Both the position numbers and the translations under genes were made by a program. From the NCBI GenBank assembly GCA_010015805.1, contig ML978135.1:310001-374000 (forward strand): a stretch of 64,000 nt of DNA, in the 5' to 3' direction. The DNA comes from Rhizodiscina lignyota. Its lineage: Eukaryota > Ascomycota > Dothideomycetes > Aulographales > Rhizodiscinaceae. The stretch's first letter is position 1. Every line of letters begins with the position of its first letter. This document shows, in pieces, positions 45,110-54,509 of this stretch. The notes beneath the pieces are model-generated. The model ran no database searches and was not told where the DNA came from. It saw only the letters and a list, made by a program, of their open reading frames with translations.

Positions 45110-45853
45110 ATGGCTACACCAACGTCCAGATCGTCATTGCTCCTAAAATTACCTGTGGAGCTTCGCCTCGTCTTGTACGATCACCTCTTCGATGAATATC
45201 GCCGTCAAGACACCACACCTCCTCGCACTCAGTGGGCGTTGCCGACGTGGAAAAAACAATACTGCGCTATGGACGAGCAGAAGACCAGCCTCGAATGGGT
45301 AGCATATCTACACATCGATCAGCAGACGCGAAACGAGATAATCTGGCACACTTTCCGTAACGCGATATTCGACATCGAACATGACGAGCTCCTGGCCTTT
45401 CTGCAGTGTTTAGGGCCACAACTTCGGGCTCAAGTGCAGCATATATCCTTAAACAACTTCAGCCGCCTCAACACGCTCCGCTGTTTGCAACAATTGGGTT
45501 TCAAATACTTGGATTTCTCTCGCTATGGAGAAGGTGACAAGGACATTGCCACTATGGGAGTGAAGGAATTGGCCACTATGTTCCACGGCTGTTTCGATTT
45601 GAAATCGTTGACTGTGCACGTTGATAAAAGCACCTTTAAAGGTGATCACTTCTCAGTCGAGTCAATATTGGGACTGCCCTTCTTCGTCGCCCTGCAGGAA
45701 TTGTGCGGCTTGGAGCACTTTCACGTCGAGGTTGATCCGAAGGATATCGGCCCAAGGGAAGGCGAAGTTCTAGGCAAGTTCCAGAAAGTGCAAGCTGAGA
45801 TATCTGCAAAGATTGTGGGTGGTACGCGTGTTCCGTCGATTTTTGGGCCATGA
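45110..45853 (+). CDS. F-box-like (2EXR-type) paralogue 3
   Basis: Single-exon frame of 247 residues. It starts MATPTSRSSLLLKLPVELRL and has YDHLFDEYRRQ, matching the FDEYRP segment of paralogue 2. The core YLHIDQQTRNEIIWHTFRN and LLAFLQCLGPQLRAQVQHI correspond to the FHINHQTRGEI and VLQLFGPTERTWIKH blocks of paralogue 2. The C-part has LKSLTVHVDKSTF, parallel to LSTLAIHPD. The overall match is clear but weaker than that between paralogues 1 and 2, so this copy is older. The frame is intact. Function unknown. Confidence 0.7.
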   Translation: MATPTSRSSLLLKLPVELRLVLYDHLFDEYRRQDTTPPRTQWALPTWKKQYCAMDEQKTSLEWVAYLHIDQQTRNEIIWHTFRNAIFDIEHDELLAFLQCLGPQLRAQVQHISLNNFSRLNTLRCLQQLGFKYLDFSRYGEGDKDIATMGVKELATMFHGCFDLKSLTVHVDKSTFKGDHFSVESILGLPFFVALQELCGLEHFHVEVDPKDIGPREGEVLGKFQKVQAEISAKIVGGTRVPSIFGP

Positions 45854-46280
45854 GCGGGCAGAGACTGGTCGAAAACTTCTAAAATGCTTCCGAATCCCGC
45901 GAATTGATTCGAATCTCCATATGACTGCAGCGCCACTAATGACTATGGAAGACTTGAAGCCAATCATTCGCCCCAAAAATAAATTCACAATTAATGGAAT
46001 GCAAGATTGTCTAAACATTAGAAAATTATTGATAATATTGCTCGAAGTTTGCTGCAAGAAGCAGCATGGCCGCATCTACTGACTACTCAAGCCAGCCTAC
46101 GCCTGGAACTCCATTTTGTTCACCAATGCATATTGATACAGCGTGTTGTACAGGTAGGATCCTGAACTAATAACCACATATTAAAAGATCCGAAGCGACA
46201 AGGAAATAAACGCCATCGATATGATACAATGAAACAGAACCCCTACCAACTCCAGAGACTCGCGTTGCAAACGAGCATCC
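45854..46280. other. Convergent 3' spacer
   Basis: 427 bases between paralogue 3 and the small repeat-bearing protein. No feature seen. Confidence 0.35.
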
Positions 46281-46736
46281 TTACAGCGTCATTCCCACGA
46301 TTGCGCTCAGGCCAACTAATCCGATAGTCATCCAACCAGCCTTCGACACTGAGACAGTGGAGCCGGCACCATGGTGAGGAGCAGGTGATGCTGTCGCATT
46401 CCTATGGTGCGGTGCCGTCGAATTGGCAGACGGTTTTGGGTGAGCTGAGGCAGCAGTGTGCAAGCTCGTGTGCACCGCGTTGGTAGTTACGGCAGAAGTC
46501 GAGCCCTTCTGCGATGGTTCAGTGCTGCTGCCTGCGATCACCGATGAGATTTCCGAGGCGATGGCCGAGGCTGTAGGTACGAGTGAGGACGGAATATTGA
46601 GCGAAGAAAGCGCATCGGTTGGAATATTGAGCGAAGAAAGAGCTGCCGTCGGGATACTGAGCGAAGAAAGAGCTGCTGTGGGGATGGACAACGCGGAAAT
46701 AGCTCCGGCCGGGATGGAAGGGACAGCGATAGACAT
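46281..46736 (-). CDS. Small Ser/Ala-rich protein with decapeptide repeats and C-terminal membrane segment
   Basis: Frame of 151 residues. The N-part holds four imperfect ten-residue repeats around A-L-S-S-L-x-I-P-T/S (residues about 11-50). A Ser/Thr/His-rich region follows with NST and NAT sequons (ANSTAPHHRNATASPAPHH). The C-terminus GWMTIGLVGLSAIVGMTL is hydrophobic and ends the protein, as in GPI-anchor signals or tail anchors. No standard N-terminal signal peptide is seen from this ATG, so the true start may lie in an upstream exon not found. It may be a cell-surface protein. Family not recognised. Confidence 0.55.
   Translation of the reverse strand: MSIAVPSIPAGAISALSIPTAALSSLSIPTAALSSLNIPTDALSSLNIPSSLVPTASAIASEISSVIAGSSTEPSQKGSTSAVTTNAVHTSLHTAASAHPKPSANSTAPHHRNATASPAPHHGAGSTVSVSKAGWMTIGLVGLSAIVGMTL
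46591..46710. repeat. 30-base tandem repeat (minisatellite) in a coding sequence
   Basis: Four 30-base units: 46591-46620, 46621-46650, 46651-46680 and a more diverged 46681-46710. The first three share TGAGCGAAGAAAG. The period is ten codons, so copy changes keep the frame. Confidence 0.8.
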
Positions 46737-47435
46737 AATGAAATTAATCGAGAACGACGGTTGTGGAAGGGAATCAAGTCGTTGATTAGAGTGCGTCGAA
46801 AATGGAATGAACGGAGATGGATAATTAAGAAATGTTTGAACTGAAAGACGTATGTAGAATCATCGACCAAGCCATGTCTACAGACTGACTATATATCATT
46901 CTCTCCCGTAGGCGGAGACGCCCCTCTAGAATATTTAGAAAAGGCAAAGGGCTGTGTTCGGAGGAATGACAAGGCGGTGATGTGTGAGTGTGGCTTGGCA
47001 GCACAGCTCTATTGAATTCAGCCCCTACTCCAGCCCCGCGCGGAGTTGACCTCGACAGAGGTAGAAAGGGACCAGTAAGAATGGGATGTACTCTTCTAGC
47101 GGTTAAGATGCATAGTTTCAATGAAGCGGATCTGCTCTAATCGAAGAGCCTCCGCATCTTACATATGCGCCGAGGCTGCGGGACCGTCTTTCCGCCATTT
47201 TTGACCACCCATCGGCGACTTTTTCATGCACAACAAACATCAAATGAATTTCATTGGCTCAATCGAGTAAAAAGCAGACCAAAATATCTGATGCCGGGTA
47301 TCTTTAAAATGCAGATCGTCTGCACAAGCCGCAAAATCCACTCCCATGCGGAACCACCAAAAAGCATAGCCGGAAACACATCAGCGTGACAACGTAGTAT
47401 GGCAGTCCCCGGGCCGAGAACATAAAGACTGCGCT
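46737..47435. other. Spacer between repeat protein start and ankyrin gene end
   Basis: About 700 bases with promoter of the repeat-bearing gene and the ankyrin gene 3' end. A minus-strand ATG frame at 46870 overlaps out of frame and looks spurious. Nothing else seen. Confidence 0.35.
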
Positions 47436-50126
47436 TTACTGTTCCGCAGGCATCTCATGGATGGTGTTTTCTTGCGCCACCGAGGCTCTTGAGCCAGTGC
47501 TTTCATGTCTTTTGTATTGTTCCGCTCCAGCCGTACTCTGTCCATAAAACCGGAACACCGCCGCTCTACACTCGGCGCAGGTAAGGTCGGGTGCTGCTTT
47601 CTCGTCTGCAACACATCTCGCACAGCGCAGATTTCTCAGATGATCAATGACATCTGGTGATTGCACTGGATGAGGTGGAGCCGGGTGAGATTTCGGTGGC
47701 ATAAGCGGATTGACAGAGCTGGTAGGCGAGGACGTGCTTGTAGTTGAAGAGAGGGGTGAGGTGGTATCGTAGGGAGAGTCGCTGCTACCGTGGGACGACG
47801 AGTGAGACATGGTAGTGCCCCGGAAACTGTTATGGAAGAGATCGAAACTCGACTGTTGATGGAGCTCTGAAGTTGCAGTGGGTGAGTAGGAGTCATTAGG
47901 AAGCTCCGACGAGAGAGGGGCGGAAAGTTCTGCAATGGACCGGATTGCTTTCAAATCTCGTTCCGATTCTCTACGAGGCGGAAGAGGTGGCGGAACCTCG
48001 AAATCATTCCCCATTTCGACTGGCTCAGCAACTGGCAGTTCAGCTTTGGATCCTTCGACAAAGTTTGGATATTGGCTCTGCCGTTTGTTCACTGGCGCTC
48101 GTCGAAGCAGTTCGAGAACCTTCGCCTTTCGGCCTTCGTCGATATCCATATTCTTTGCGAAGCCTCTCCGCGCTAAAGAATCGACAAAGTTCTGCCCGTT
48201 GGGAATATCTAATGAAGCGACAGATGCACCATTTTCCAAGAGAGCTGCCACAACCTCTGGCCAGCCATTGAACGCTGCGTGATAGAGCGGTGACCGACCC
48301 TGCTTATCGCACTGCGATATGCTGGCTCTTCTTCTGATAAGCTCGAAGACAACCGGAAGGTGTCCGAACGCGCACGCAATACATAGAGGCGAATCTTGGT
48401 AGCTAGGCGCACTTTGAGATGGCAGCGGGAGTGTCGCACCTTTATCAAGAAGAAGGGAGACTAGCTCGGGAGAGCCGTATCGTGAAGCCAAGCATATCGC
48501 ACGGTAGCCGGAAGAATTGCGAGCTTCAACAGGCACACCCTTCTCAAGGAGAAGCTCTACAATGGGGACGGAGCCATTTCGTACTGCAATGCACAGTGGC
48601 GGTTGCCCATAGGAAACATCGACCGAGAAGTCTCCACTGCTGCTGAGCCAGAGAAAGAGCTTGGTAAGATCTTTGTCTCCGGTTTCACAAGCATAATGCA
48701 ATGCCCGTTTACTTGAATTGCAGCGAATCGACGTGCTGGCGCCTCTTCGGATGAGAAGCTCAGAAGCAGCAAAATTACTAGCCCCTGCAGCGAAATGGAG
48801 CGCGGTCCGCCCATCATTCGAGGTTGCATCTATTTTGGCTTTCTTTTGAAGGAGTACGTCGATGATCTCTGGATGTCCTGCGGCAGCGGCGCAATGCAAA
48901 GCTGTTACGCCGCCTTCCGCTGGTGTTTTGGTGGAAGCTTTCCTCTTGAGCAGCAGCTTGACAGTCTCCTCAGCTCCTGCCTCTGAAGCCTGCATTAGTG
49001 GAGTCTTCAATGCCCTGCCCGGACTTTCGATATTGGCTTTCTTGTCTAAGAGCGCATCTACAACCGCATGAAAGCCGCCAACTGCAGCGTAATGGATCGG
49101 AGCCTGAAACTCCACATCTTTTGCTTCGACATCTGCACCATGGCTGAGAAGAGCTCTAGCCATCTCGACCCGCCCAATCCGCGCAGCGGTGTGTAGTGGA
49201 GTGAGGTTGCTTCGGTCTCGAGTTTGAAGTTTGGCTTTGCGTCGTAACAGCACATCCGCAACTTTGGGAGATCCTTCTGCGACGGCCAGATGAAGAGCCG
49301 TCATATTATTTGCATCAAGCGCATCGATCTCAGCTCCTTCGTTTAGAAGGCGTTCCACGACTCTGTAGTGGCCTCGGGATGCTGCCAAATGTAGGGGTCG
49401 CATTGATGAGAGATCAGTTGCATTGACATTTGCTCCACGGTTAAGAAGAACCAGGCAGACGTCATCGGCGCCGCGATATGCGGCTACAGCCAGAGCAGTG
49501 CGCCCTGTTTCACTCTGTTTGACCTCTACCTCAGCGCCTTGGTCTAGAAGTCCCTCAACTTCTTGTTTCCGTCCAAGCTGAGCAGCATGCACAAGAGCCA
49601 GAACAGAATTGCCATGAGGTGCACGATGAATGCTTTGTTTCCTGATAGCGACTATGTTTTCCAACAGCTCTTTCTCTTCCGAAACCGTAGCAGGCCTATC
49701 TGACGATTCAAGCGATTGCTGGCTTCCACCCAATGATGGACGACTGAAACTGCGTCCAAAGAAAGATCGTCTCGGCCTTGGTGACTTTGAACGCTGTGCA
49801 ATATCAGATTCTGAGGGAGGGCTTGTCGGTAGAGCAGATCGAGATTGATTTCGAGTAGGCAGGAGAGTCGCCATGAGGGACCGCCTCCGAGTTTGTATAT
49901 GTTTCCATTCGTCGTCTGTCACTTTGAGTATAGGCGCCTTCGAGGCTAGAGAGGTCTGCGGTATGTCAATGTTGGCCCCCGGTGGAGTCAGACTCGATTG
50001 GAGTTGTGGAGGTGCAGAGCGAGCCGGTGGGGGAATAATTGCGCCCGCGCCATTGTCACGAGCATCTCCTGGTCCTTCCCTGCCCACAGTGTCGATAGTA
50101 TCTTCTGTATTTTGGGCCAACTCCAT
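47436..50126 (-). CDS. Ankyrin-repeat protein with C-terminal CxxC pair
   Basis: Single exon, 896 residues. The first 160 residues are Ser/Pro/Arg-rich. About 14 ankyrin repeats then run from about residue 165 to 665, recognisable by TALHLAV, TPLHTAA, APIHYAA, TALHCAA, TALHFAA, SPLYHAA and GADV/GANV turns. A disordered Ser/Thr/Pro-rich stretch follows, with the poly-proline EVPPPLPPRRES. Near residues 830-855 is LRCARCVADEKAAPDLTCAEC, a CxxC-x(n)-CxxC pair that could bind zinc. Ankyrin stacks bind proteins; partner and pathway are unknown. No membrane segment. It is divergent from ORC4. Confidence 0.9.
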   Translation of the reverse strand: MELAQNTEDTIDTVGREGPGDARDNGAGAIIPPPARSAPPQLQSSLTPPGANIDIPQTSLASKAPILKVTDDEWKHIQTRRRSLMATLLPTRNQSRSALPTSPPSESDIAQRSKSPRPRRSFFGRSFSRPSLGGSQQSLESSDRPATVSEEKELLENIVAIRKQSIHRAPHGNSVLALVHAAQLGRKQEVEGLLDQGAEVEVKQSETGRTALAVAAYRGADDVCLVLLNRGANVNATDLSSMRPLHLAASRGHYRVVERLLNEGAEIDALDANNMTALHLAVAEGSPKVADVLLRRKAKLQTRDRSNLTPLHTAARIGRVEMARALLSHGADVEAKDVEFQAPIHYAAVGGFHAVVDALLDKKANIESPGRALKTPLMQASEAGAEETVKLLLKRKASTKTPAEGGVTALHCAAAAGHPEIIDVLLQKKAKIDATSNDGRTALHFAAGASNFAASELLIRRGASTSIRCNSSKRALHYACETGDKDLTKLFLWLSSSGDFSVDVSYGQPPLCIAVRNGSVPIVELLLEKGVPVEARNSSGYRAICLASRYGSPELVSLLLDKGATLPLPSQSAPSYQDSPLCIACAFGHLPVVFELIRRRASISQCDKQGRSPLYHAAFNGWPEVVAALLENGASVASLDIPNGQNFVDSLARRGFAKNMDIDEGRKAKVLELLRRAPVNKRQSQYPNFVEGSKAELPVAEPVEMGNDFEVPPPLPPRRESERDLKAIRSIAELSAPLSSELPNDSYSPTATSELHQQSSFDLFHNSFRGTTMSHSSSHGSSDSPYDTTSPLSSTTSTSSPTSSVNPLMPPKSHPAPPHPVQSPDVIDHLRNLRCARCVADEKAAPDLTCAECRAAVFRFYGQSTAGAEQYKRHESTGSRASVAQENTIHEMPAEQ

Positions 50127-50714
50127 GATTCGCGAGAGGCCTACCAGCCTGCAAAAGGTGTACTGGTGATTGAGTCTTGCGCAACGACGAGGTAAAGATT
50201 AGTCAGCAGGGCTCAAATTATCCTCCATCCAAGCCAAGGAATTGGGGCACGATTGATGGAGCAGATTGAAACTGTAGAAAAGGCCTTGTTTCATTCTAAA
50301 GTGGATTCACAAGAGCACAAAGAAGAAAGGCCCTAAACCTACGCAAGCTAATCGATGCATAGCCCGTGTAACACCACGAGGAAAGGAACAGCCTTGGCCA
50401 TAGCCACATCAAAACTGTTCGCGGAGACCCGAAGATTTGCAACGAGACAGGGAGGCTTTGCGGCCGCTCAGGAACGTGCCTTGAAGTTGTGAAACGGTGA
50501 AATGTTCCCCACATTAAAGTCAGACTAAACGCTAGGGACGCCCTACACGCGCGGCGAGGGTCGGTTGATCAACCAATCGCGTGCTTGTTCCTGGAACACG
50601 TCGGCGCGTCTCCATTAAATTTGATATCGCGCGTAACTCTATCTCAGCTACATAAGGCGCAAAGCGCAATCCTAATAGAAGCTTCCCGGTTCGTACCGAG
50701 ATGTACTCTTCACA
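50127..50714. promoter_or_regulatory. Divergent promoter: ankyrin gene / ORC4
   Basis: 588 bases between divergent starts. CCAAT at 50573-50577 and several CGCG-bearing motifs (ACGCGC near 50548) lie on the ORC4 side, but no exact ACGCGT. No gene seen. Confidence 0.35.
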
Positions 50715-52922
50715 ATGACAGATACTCCTCGCTCCTCGAAGCGCCGAAAACTCAGCAATCCTTCTGGAGATACCCAGCACCAGTCTCCGAATGGAGCTCT
50801 TGCGCGACCCTCACGCCGCTCGGCTCGACGTGAAGAAGTGAATGGTGATGCAGTTCGGGTCGCATCTCCTTCGACGTCTTCAAAATCACGAATATCCTCC
50901 AGAAAACAGGCGAATGCTCCCGTACCACGTAGGGAGAGCAAGGCTCAAGAGAACGTCGATGTATACGATGATATCGAAGGAGCTTTGGGGAAGGACTCGG
51001 GCAAAAGTCGTGCAGGGCGTCCTGCTACTGCTATACCCAATGGCGTTGCGAGCCGCCCTTCGAGACGAGCAAAAGTGGATGAAGTTGAGAATAGTGAGGA
51101 GGGTCACCACGACCAAGGTCGCCAAAATCCTAGCACGCCCTCAAAGTCGAATGGAGTTGTAAAAGTCAATGACGTTAAATCAAATTCTCCACTTCCTACC
51201 TCACGAAGAGCACCTCGTACTTGGCCGAAACAATTCACAATTGGCTACACGGGAGGCTCCAGTCCAGCCCCTGCAGATGAATCTATCAACGTTACCACGC
51301 CTCAAAGGGCCTCTCAGCACGCAGATAAGTCGTCCACAGGAAAGAAGCGAAAGCGACAAGCCATTGCGAAAGGTATTCAAGCGCCAGATACAGAAGGCAT
51401 TCAGACGGAGAGTGCGCGCAATCCTATCGGAGACACTTCGATCATTGCAGTTGAATCATCAGATCGCCATCTTCGTGCCAACGCGGTGATTGCAGATCCC
51501 GCCACGTCTGATCAAATTAGGAAAATTGTACTTGAGAAAGTCACAAGGCGACGACCGATGCCGCTTGTTGGGCTGGAAGATGAATACAAGAAAGTCTATC
51601 AAGTGGCAGAGCAAACGATCACTGCCGGGGAGGGCAACTCGATGCTTCTTATCGGTGCAAGAGGGAGCGGCAAGACAGCACTCCTCAATAAAGTCGTCAA
51701 AGAGTTGGCAAGAGACAACATGTCCGAGTTTCATGTAATTCGACTGAATGGCTTTGTTCACACTGACGATAAGCTTGCATTGCGCGAGATCTGGCGACAA
51801 CTGGGTCGAGAAATGGAGATTGAAGAAGATGGTAGTGGCAAGAGTTATGCTGACACTCTTGCAAAATTACTGGCCCTGCTATCGCATCCGTCAGAACTAT
51901 CCGGGGAACATACGGACCACATTGCGAAAGCCGTCATTTTCATCATGGATGAGTTCGACTTGTTTGCGTCTCATGCGCGTCAAACGCTTCTATACAACCT
52001 TTTCGATATCGCGCAGTCAAGGAAAGCACCGATTGCTGTGTTTGGACTGACCACGCGGATCGACGTTGCGGAAAGTCTTGAGAAGCGTGTGAAAAGTCGT
52101 TTTAGTCATCGATACGTTCATTTGTCACTCGCAAAAAATGTCCCGATGTTCCAGGCGATCTGCAAATCCGCTCTCACTGTGCACCCGGATGAGCTATCCT
52201 TCGACGAGAAAACGCTGCTGGCGCCTTCGGCCCCTTCAACGAAGAAAAGCAAGACAGCTCAGGATTCCGAAGGTGCTTTGGCCAGTTGGAATGCGGCAAC
52301 CGATGCACTCTTCGAGGACTCTGATTTTCTGTCAAGGTGTATCACGTCGCATTTCCACCTGACGAAATCTGTCTCAGCGGCTCTCACTTCATTTCACCTC
52401 CCACTGGCTCTCGCCGATCCAACGACCTTGCCTCCGAAAGCCTCACACTTCATTCCTGAACGAACTACGGACTCTGACAATGCTGTGCCGGCCAGTATTC
52501 CAATATTACTGCCTCCGGACTCAAACCTCTACCTCATCCCGACACTCTCATCATTAGCTCTAGCACTACTCATCGCAGCCGCTCGCTGCACGATCATCCA
52601 CGACACAGACACGTTAAATTTCCGCATTGCATATGCTGAATACGGCTCCCTCGCATCGAAAGCTCGCATCCAGTCTGCATCTTCAGGAGCATTAGCTGTC
52701 GGCGCCGGTACCGGAACAAGGGTATGGAGCAGAGAAGTCGCCAGAGCAAGCTGGGAGGAGCTTGTGAAGCTTGGCTTGCTCATTCCTGCGTTAGGTGGCG
52801 AAGGTGACCGTAGAGAGGTTGGAGAGAAGGGTATGGTGAAAGTGGATGTAGCATTGGAAGAGATATTGCCTAGCTGCCCTGGTATGGAGAGAGTCATGGA
52901 GAGATGGTGTAAACAGATATGA
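50715..52922 (+). CDS. ORC4: Origin recognition complex subunit 4
   Basis: Single exon, 735 residues. The first 270 are basic, Ser/Arg/Lys-rich and probably disordered (TPRSSKRRKLSN at the start), as in fungal ORC4 tails that can bind DNA. The AAA+ domain starts with PLVGLEDEYKKVYQ and has Walker A GARGSGKTALLN (about 314-325) and Walker B VIFIMDEFDLFA (about 407-418), then FGLTTRIDVAESLEKRVKSRF, a sensor/arginine region typical of ORC4. A C-terminal winged-helix region follows. ORC binds replication origins and loads MCM in the nucleus. All motifs are intact. Confidence 0.94.
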   Translation: MTDTPRSSKRRKLSNPSGDTQHQSPNGALARPSRRSARREEVNGDAVRVASPSTSSKSRISSRKQANAPVPRRESKAQENVDVYDDIEGALGKDSGKSRAGRPATAIPNGVASRPSRRAKVDEVENSEEGHHDQGRQNPSTPSKSNGVVKVNDVKSNSPLPTSRRAPRTWPKQFTIGYTGGSSPAPADESINVTTPQRASQHADKSSTGKKRKRQAIAKGIQAPDTEGIQTESARNPIGDTSIIAVESSDRHLRANAVIADPATSDQIRKIVLEKVTRRRPMPLVGLEDEYKKVYQVAEQTITAGEGNSMLLIGARGSGKTALLNKVVKELARDNMSEFHVIRLNGFVHTDDKLALREIWRQLGREMEIEEDGSGKSYADTLAKLLALLSHPSELSGEHTDHIAKAVIFIMDEFDLFASHARQTLLYNLFDIAQSRKAPIAVFGLTTRIDVAESLEKRVKSRFSHRYVHLSLAKNVPMFQAICKSALTVHPDELSFDEKTLLAPSAPSTKKSKTAQDSEGALASWNAATDALFEDSDFLSRCITSHFHLTKSVSAALTSFHLPLALADPTTLPPKASHFIPERTTDSDNAVPASIPILLPPDSNLYLIPTLSSLALALLIAAARCTIIHDTDTLNFRIAYAEYGSLASKARIQSASSGALAVGAGTGTRVWSREVARASWEELVKLGLLIPALGGEGDRREVGEKGMVKVDVALEEILPSCPGMERVMERWCKQI

Positions 52923-53016
52923 GGTATGGAATCTACTGGTATGACTATGATGACATCTAGTTCATGCCTACTTCTACGCGATGTCATTCTCAGCCTTCGT
53001 GCGGGTCCGTTATTCT

Positions 53017-53223
53017 CTACTGTGTATTCACTTGGATCGCTTCATCGCACTTTCTGGAGTGTCCTGTGAGCTTTCGTAGAGAGGCAGAGCCGTACACCGC
53101 ATAAGTAAACGCTACGAGGAGTCCAACGCCACTGGGTCCGACTGCAGAATACAAGGCCCCTCTGAATCCTTTAAGCACGTCGCCGTTTCTGACGGAGAAA
53201 GAGTATATTTGATTTGCAAGCAT
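53017..53223 (-). CDS. Possible small membrane protein, 68 residues
   Basis: Frame MLANQIYSFSVRNGDVLKGF with a hydrophobic stretch (ALYSAVGPSGVGLLVAFTYAVYG split here at the Pro) followed by a basic tail. Composition is coding-like but there is no family match I recognise and no supporting context; it ends 95 bases from the tail of ORC4. Could be chance. Confidence 0.25.
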   Translation of the reverse strand: MLANQIYSFSVRNGDVLKGFRGALYSAVGPSGVGLLVAFTYAVYGSASLRKLTGHSRKCDEAIQVNTQ

Positions 53224-53380
53224 GAAACTGACGTCAATAATGAAGGAGTGAAGTTCAACTTAGTACCCCAGGCCAACCCCACTTCATCTAGGAGATATGT
53301 ACAAGTATAATCTTCCGATCGATCGATCGATTATGAAAGTAATGTCCGTGGAACAATGAGGGGATGGTTCCTTGTTTCTG

Positions 53381-53626
53381 CTATGACTTATGGTGTACAA
53401 CTATGAGGCTTGAGTAACCCAATCTTGGACACCCCTTTCCTTGGGTGCTCAGTATGTCAGCGCATTGACAGCATTTTTCGTCAGTTCTGCTACATAACTG
53501 CCAAGTATATGCCGGCCCACCAAAGGCTTGTCGTTTGGTTAAGCTATTCCATAAATGCTTGCACCAATGCTTACACAAATGCTTAGCAGGGGGCTGTATT
53601 TGCTCGCACACATCAGGAACCATCAC
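53381..53626 (-). other. Cys-rich open frame, possible relic of a secreted-protein gene
   Basis: 81-residue frame with eight cysteines (VCEQIQ, LCKHWCKHLW, LCSRTDEKCCQC, GCP). No signal peptide precedes it; an upstream ATG (about 53675) leads in the same frame to an early stop. It sits next to two intact Cys-rich secreted genes, so it may be a decayed relative, but sequence similarity is not evident. Confidence 0.25.
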
Positions 53627-53698
53627 GCAGCTCTCCTACGAATTTCTTTTTGCCGTGGCTGCAGTTGACGAAATCATCTGGTCAAATCCCAAGAATCA

Positions 53699-54122
53699 CT
53701 ACTGAGCGGTTGCCTCGGACGCTTGTGCACAGTTCGAAATATACCGGAACGTCCTCGCGCCATTAGATATCTCCCCGTCCTCATACCTGCAGCAATATGC
53801 ATTTGTCCCGAAGCCTTGAACACAGTCACCGTGCGTACAAACGCTCTGCTGACAGGCTGGATAGCCTGAGTTGGTTAGCTTTACATAGACTTTGACGCCA
53901 AATAGAGAATCTGGACTCACAAATTCCGCCGACAGTAGACTCTGCTATCGGCGAGCCTCCAGAGTCAGGATTCATGGTACAGCAGTACATCGTGGTGCCA
54001 GCATTGCACTGGTAATCGACCGCGACAATGTCTGGGAGCAGAAATGGTGTGAATTCTTCACCTGTGGCGTCCTGGGCAATGCCAAGGGGCATGAGGCCGG
54101 CGAGGATTAGGAAAAGCTTCAT
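53699..54122 (-). CDS. Small secreted cysteine-rich protein A (effector-like)
   Basis: Two exons, 54122-53921 and 53865-53699, join in frame to 122 residues. The start MKLFLILAGLMPLGIA is a signal peptide; an ATG five codons upstream (54137) is also possible. The mature chain has ten cysteines, including two CC pairs (MYCCTMN and AYCCRYE) and C-x3-C-x4-C-x3-C (YPACQQSVCTHGDC in part). The intron split restores VGGICYPACQQ. Small size, secretion and an even Cys count suggest disulfide-stabilised extracellular proteins such as plant-pathogen effectors, but no family is recognised. The next gene, same strand, is also small, secreted and Cys-rich. Confidence 0.75.
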
Positions 54123-54137
54123 CTTACTGGAGATCAA

Positions 54138-54509
54138 TGAGATATAGTTTTATTAGTATGAAGTTCCTCAGCAGGCGAAATTGTTTGACAGGAAATGCGG
54201 GGGACGGCCTTTAATTAAATGGTGTTCGCGGGTCGTCACGTCGGCGAGACCGTGCGACGTTGAACGACGTCAACGGAATGCAACTGGCTGCCAATCAGAG
54301 GACTTCATCACAGATCTGCATCTGTCTTGCACCACATGTACTTGTATTTCAGCTACTCAGGAACTACATGCTGTGCTCATCTTTAGCGCGACTCTCTCCA
54401 AATCTCAAGCTGTTGAAGCTGTTGAAGCTCTCAACGCTCTGCCCTCGCCAGCACTCACACCAAGCCTGTCATCTTCCGCTCACAACTGTACCTCCTCTAA
54501 CATCCCAAG
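54138..54509. other. Spacer between the two cysteine-rich genes
   Basis: About 370 bases with the promoter of protein A and 3' end of protein B. A short imperfect repeat of GCTGTTGAA lies at about 54409-54428. No gene seen. Confidence 0.4.

Larger units (their letters stand above)
52923..53698. other. Spacer with a short tetranucleotide repeat and weak open frames
   Basis: Contains CGAT repeated four times (53316-53331) and two small minus-strand frames described separately. No other feature. Confidence 0.4.

Noticed and set aside
53316-53331. CGAT tetranucleotide repeat as a functional site
   Set aside because: Only four units in a non-genic spacer; most likely a simple microsatellite.
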